A DNA stretch of 64,000 nucleotides from Sulfuricella sp. (lineage in GTDB: Bacteria > Pseudomonadota > Gammaproteobacteria > Burkholderiales > Sulfuricellaceae). The position numbers and the translations under genes were made by a program. This document shows positions 61,330 to 64,000 of this stretch, one piece after another. The notes under the pieces are model-generated. The model made no database searches. It had not been told where the DNA came from and saw nothing but the letters and a program-made list of their open reading frames with translations. Numbering within the stretch: position 1 is the first letter of the stretch; every line of letters starts with the position of its first letter. The stretch is taken from positions 1 to 64,000 of the forward strand of contig JAHFRP010000011.1 of the NCBI GenBank assembly GCA_023266195.1, written 5' to 3'.

Positions 61330-61857
61330 ATGGATTTCAACCAGAACTTTTTCGAGCTGTTCGGCATCGCGCCGGCTTACCGGGTCGATCCGATTCGGCT
61401 GGAACAGGCTTTTCGCGACATCCAGGCCCAGGTGCACCCCGACAAGTTCGCGCATGCGAGCGATGCCGAGCGGCGGTTGTCGATGCAGTGGGCAACCCAG
61501 GCCAATGAGGCTTACCAGACCCTGAAGCAGCCGCTGGGCCGAGCCCGTTACCTTCTTCATCTCAACGGGGTCGAGCTGCACGAGGAAACCAATACCGCGA
61601 TGTCTCCCGCTTTCCTCATGCAGCAAATGGAATGGCGCGAGGCGATCGGCGAGGCCAAGGCCGCCGGAGACGTTCCCGGCCTGGAGCATTTGAGCGCCAA
61701 GCTGCGCGCCGAGATCGCGGCGCAGCAACAGCAGCTGGCGGAGTTGCTGGATAATGACAAGAATTTCCAGCGCGCCGCGGAGGTTGTGCGCGAGCTTAAA
61801 TTCATGGAAAAATTGCGCGAGGAAATCAACCACGCGCTGGAGGCGTTGGACGCATAA
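61330..61857 (+). CDS. hscB: Fe-S co-chaperone HscB
   Basis: A 175-residue J-domain protein. The HPD motif is in [12 protein letters not shown] (about residues 35-45), and the C-terminal three-helix bundle binds IscU. It stimulates HscA ATPase and recruits IscU. No clear Shine-Dalgarno lies before ATG 61330. Its stop overlaps the hscA start by one base (TAATG). Confidence 0.93.
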   Translation: MDFNQNFFELFGIAPAYRVDPIRLEQAFRDIQAQVHPDKFAHASDAERRLSMQWATQANEAYQTLKQPLGRARYLLHLNGVELHEETNTAMSPAFLMQQMEWREAIGEAKAAGDVPGLEHLSAKLRAEIAAQQQQLAELLDNDKNFQRAAEVVRELKFMEKLREEINHALEALDA

Positions 61858-63725
61858 TGGCTTTGTTGCAGATCGCAGAACCCGGCATGAGCGCCGCGCC
61901 GCACCAGCATCGGCTGGCGGTGGGCATTGACCTGGGCACGACCAATTCTTTGGTGGCGACGGTGAGGAGCGGCCTGAGCGTGGTGTTGCACGACGAAAAC
62001 GGCCGGCCGCTGCTGCCTTCCGTGGTGCGCTACCATGGCGACGGTTCCACCGATGTCGGCTATCCGGCGCAGGCGATGCAAAGCCGCGACCCCCACAACA
62101 CCATCGTTTCGGTGAAGCGCTTCATGGGGCGCGGCCTGCGCGACTTGCCCGACGCCGGCAACACGGCCTACCAGTTCGTCGATTCGCCCGGCATGGTGCA
62201 GTTGAAAACCGTAGCCGGGGTGAAAAGCCCGGTCGAAGTTTCCGCCGATATCCTCCGGGTGTTGCGCGATCGCGCCGAGACGGCGTTGGGCGGCGAACTG
62301 GTCGGTGCGGTGATCACGGTGCCGGCCTATTTCGACGACGCGCAGCGCCAAGCCACCAAGGACGCGGCACGGCTGGCCGGCCTCAACGTGCTGCGCCTGC
62401 TCAACGAACCCACCGCGGCGGCGGTCGCCTACGGGCTGGACAACGCGGCGGAAGGCGTCTACGCCGTCTACGACCTGGGCGGCGGCACTTTCGATATTTC
62501 CATCCTGCGCCTGTCCAAGGGCGTGTTCGAGGTGCTCGCGACCAACGGCGACTCCGCCCTGGGCGGCGACGATTTCGACCACCGCATCTATTGCTGGATA
62601 CTGGAACAGGCCAAGCTGTCGGCGCTCAAGCCGCAGGATGCGCGCCTGCTCCTGACCCGCGCGCGGGAGGCCAAGGAAGACCTGACGACCCATCCCGAAG
62701 TACGCGTCACCGCCGTGCTCGGCGCCGGGCAGTTGGTCGATCTGCTGTTGACCACCGAGACGTTTGCCGAAATCACCCGCAGTCTGGTCAACAAGACCCT
62801 GGCGCCCACCAAAAAGGCGTTGCGCGACGCCGGGCTGGAGCCCGAGGACGTGAAGGGCGTGGTGATGGTGGGCGGTTCCACGCGCATGCCGCAAATCCAG
62901 CGCGCGGTCGGAAAGTTTTTCGGCCAGGAACCGCTCAACAACCTCGACCCGGACCGGGTGGTGGCCTTGGGCGCGGCGATCCAGGCCAACGTGCTGGCCG
63001 GCAACCGGTCGGACGACGAGTGGCTGCTGCTCGACGTGATCCCGCTTTCGCTCGGGCTGGAAACCATGGGCGGACTGGTGGAGAAAGTCATTCCGCGCAA
63101 CTCCACCATTCCCGTGGCGCGTGCCCAGGAATTCACCACCTACAAGGACGGCCAGACCGCGATGAGCATCCACGTGGTGCAGGGCGAGCGCGAACTGGTG
63201 AGCGATTGCCGCAGCCTGGCCAAGTTCGAGCTGCGGGGCATTCCGCCGATGGTGGCGGGGGCGGCGCGTATCCGCGTCACTTTCCAGGTCGATGCGGACG
63301 GCCTGCTCAGCGTTTCGGCGCGCGAAAAGAATTGCGGCGTGGAAGCCTCGGTAGTGGTGAAACCTTCCTACGGCCTGACCGACGACGAAATCACCCGGAT
63401 GCTGCGCACCTCGCAGGAAAACGCGCAATCCGACATGGAGGCGCGCGCGTTGCGCGAGCAGCAAGTCGAAGCCGGGCGCCTGATCGAAGCGATCGAAGCG
63501 GCGCTCGGCGAAGACGGCGACACGCTGCTGAACGCATCCGAACGGGCCGAGATCGATGGCGGGATCGCCGAATTGCGGAACGTTCTGCAAGGGCAAAACC
63601 ATATGTCGATCAAGGACCAGATCGAAAAACTCAACCATATTTCCGGCACGTTCGCCGCGCGGCGCATGGACAAGAGCGTGAAGCGGGCGCTGACCGGCCA
63701 TAAACTCGAAGAACTTGAAACCTGA
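61857..63725 (+). CDS. hscA: Fe-S chaperone HscA
   Basis: A 622-residue Hsp70 relative. The ATPase domain begins [17 protein letters not shown] and includes [14 protein letters not shown] and [14 protein letters not shown]. The substrate domain follows from about residue 390. It binds the LPPVK motif of IscU and drives cluster release. It is translationally coupled to hscB. Confidence 0.95.
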   Translation: MALLQIAEPGMSAAPHQHRLAVGIDLGTTNSLVATVRSGLSVVLHDENGRPLLPSVVRYHGDGSTDVGYPAQAMQSRDPHNTIVSVKRFMGRGLRDLPDAGNTAYQFVDSPGMVQLKTVAGVKSPVEVSADILRVLRDRAETALGGELVGAVITVPAYFDDAQRQATKDAARLAGLNVLRLLNEPTAAAVAYGLDNAAEGVYAVYDLGGGTFDISILRLSKGVFEVLATNGDSALGGDDFDHRIYCWILEQAKLSALKPQDARLLLTRAREAKEDLTTHPEVRVTAVLGAGQLVDLLLTTETFAEITRSLVNKTLAPTKKALRDAGLEPEDVKGVVMVGGSTRMPQIQRAVGKFFGQEPLNNLDPDRVVALGAAIQANVLAGNRSDDEWLLLDVIPLSLGLETMGGLVEKVIPRNSTIPVARAQEFTTYKDGQTAMSIHVVQGERELVSDCRSLAKFELRGIPPMVAGAARIRVTFQVDADGLLSVSAREKNCGVEASVVVKPSYGLTDDEITRMLRTSQENAQSDMEARALREQQVEAGRLIEAIEAALGEDGDTLLNASERAEIDGGIAELRNVLQGQNHMSIKDQIEKLNHISGTFAARRMDKSVKRALTGHKLEELET

Positions 63726-63734
63726 AAGCCTGAC

Positions 63735-64000
63735 ATGCCCCAACTGATTGTTTTACCGCATGAACACCTTTGCCCGGAAGGTGCCGCGATCGATGTCGAG
63801 CCGGGCGTTTCGATCTGCGATGCGCTGCTCGACAACGACATCGAGATCGAGCACGCCTGCGAGAAATCCTGCGCCTGCACCACTTGCCACGTCGTGATCC
63901 GGGAAGGTTACGAATCGCTCGATTCCGCCGATGAACTGGAGGACGACATGCTCGACAAGGCATGGGGGCTGGAGCCGACTTCGCGGCTTTCCTGCCAGGC
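63735..64000 (+). CDS. fdx: [2Fe-2S] ferredoxin Fdx, cut by window end
   Basis: The first 88 codons of an adrenodoxin-type ferredoxin. Ligands are visible in CEKSCACTTCHVV, and the fourth cysteine is in SRLSCQA at the window edge. It supplies electrons for cluster assembly. It starts nine bases after hscA, completing the ISC operon order. The 3' end lies beyond the window. Confidence 0.93.
   Translation, partial: MPQLIVLPHEHLCPEGAAIDVEPGVSICDALLDNDIEIEHACEKSCACTTCHVVIREGYESLDSADELEDDMLDKAWGLEPTSRLSCQ

Noticed and set aside
61557-63743. A 728-codon minus-strand frame opposite hscA
   Set aside because: An antisense shadow of hscB/hscA with no recognisable domain.
1-64000. CRISPR array
   Set aside because: Repeats are palindromic, dispersed and intergenic, without regular unique spacers or cas genes.
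1-64000. PEP-CTERM substrate protein for XrtA
   Set aside because: No encoded protein ends with a Val-Pro-Glu-Pro type motif, membrane helix and basic tail; substrates are presumably elsewhere in the genome.

Overview
The window is a GC-rich bacterial chromosome segment with no rRNA, tRNA, CRISPR array or intact transposase. Gene content points to a betaproteobacterium, probably in or near the Nitrosomonadales/Rhodocyclales. It has a complete exosortase A (XrtA, PEP-CTERM type 1) exopolysaccharide locus with an XrtA-EpsI fusion, an ISC iron-sulfur operon with two tandem cysteine desulfurases, and intergenic spacers packed with short palindromic repeats. The placement is inferred from family content only.

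Layout. (A) 427-4747: a pseudouridine-synthase-like protein, a VF530-type small protein, a small lipoprotein, and a two-gene unit of a ThiF/nitroreductase fusion (Rv1355c type) with a FeeM-like N-acyl amino acid synthase. (B) 5319-17979, plus strand: the core XrtA polysaccharide set, comprising export lipoprotein, Wzz-like chain-length protein, tyrosine autokinase, outer-membrane protein, ExeA-type ATPase, UDP-GlcNAc 2-epimerase, deacetylase, FemAB-like protein, XrtA-EpsI and a sugar transferase. (C) 18025-32549, plus strand: a cupin, the XrtA amidotransferase, and a variable block of glycosyltransferases, a flippase, a PaaK/CapK-like enzyme and a methyltransferase-like protein, locally lower in GC. 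(D) 33092-36359, minus strand: a degenerate M48-like membrane protein with a YkgJ-type cysteine protein, a glycine-zipper protein and an HD-GYP protein. This segment is bracketed and interrupted by three copies of one small inverted-repeat element. (E) 36918-40464, plus strand: XrtA O-glycosylation ligase, methyltransferase, deacetylase and a membrane protein. (F) 40628-54381, minus strand: further XrtA-associated sugar transferases, an AlgD-like dehydrogenase, and an undescribed small-molecule module (acyl-CoA ligase, carrier protein, PLP decarboxylase, two alpha/beta hydrolases, a GNAT-like protein and an asparagine-synthetase-like enzyme). (G) 54738-64000: suhB, trmJ, cysE and the operon iscR-(desulfurase)-iscS-iscU-iscA-hscB-hscA-fdx, with fdx cut by the window edge.

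How they work together. Regions B, C, E and F together encode synthesis, chain-length control, modification and export of an exopolysaccharide coupled to protein sorting by XrtA. The AlgD-like enzyme suggests a uronic acid, and the WecB-like enzyme suggests ManNAc-type sugars. No PEP-CTERM substrate protein was recognised in the window. The HD-GYP protein may link the locus to c-di-GMP. Region G is an IscR-controlled Fe-S assembly system with an excellent type 1 IscR box overlapping the cysE stop codon.

The most unusual sequence-level signals are two kinds of intergenic repeat: a CTAG-flanked MITE-like element (five copies) and GTAG-headed REP/REPIN-like palindromes (at least a dozen loci). 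At seven genes the TAG stop codon lies inside the end of such a repeat. At the protein level the best leads are the FeeM/Rv1355c pair and the ligase-ACP-decarboxylase-hydrolase module, in which several enzymes have substituted catalytic residues.
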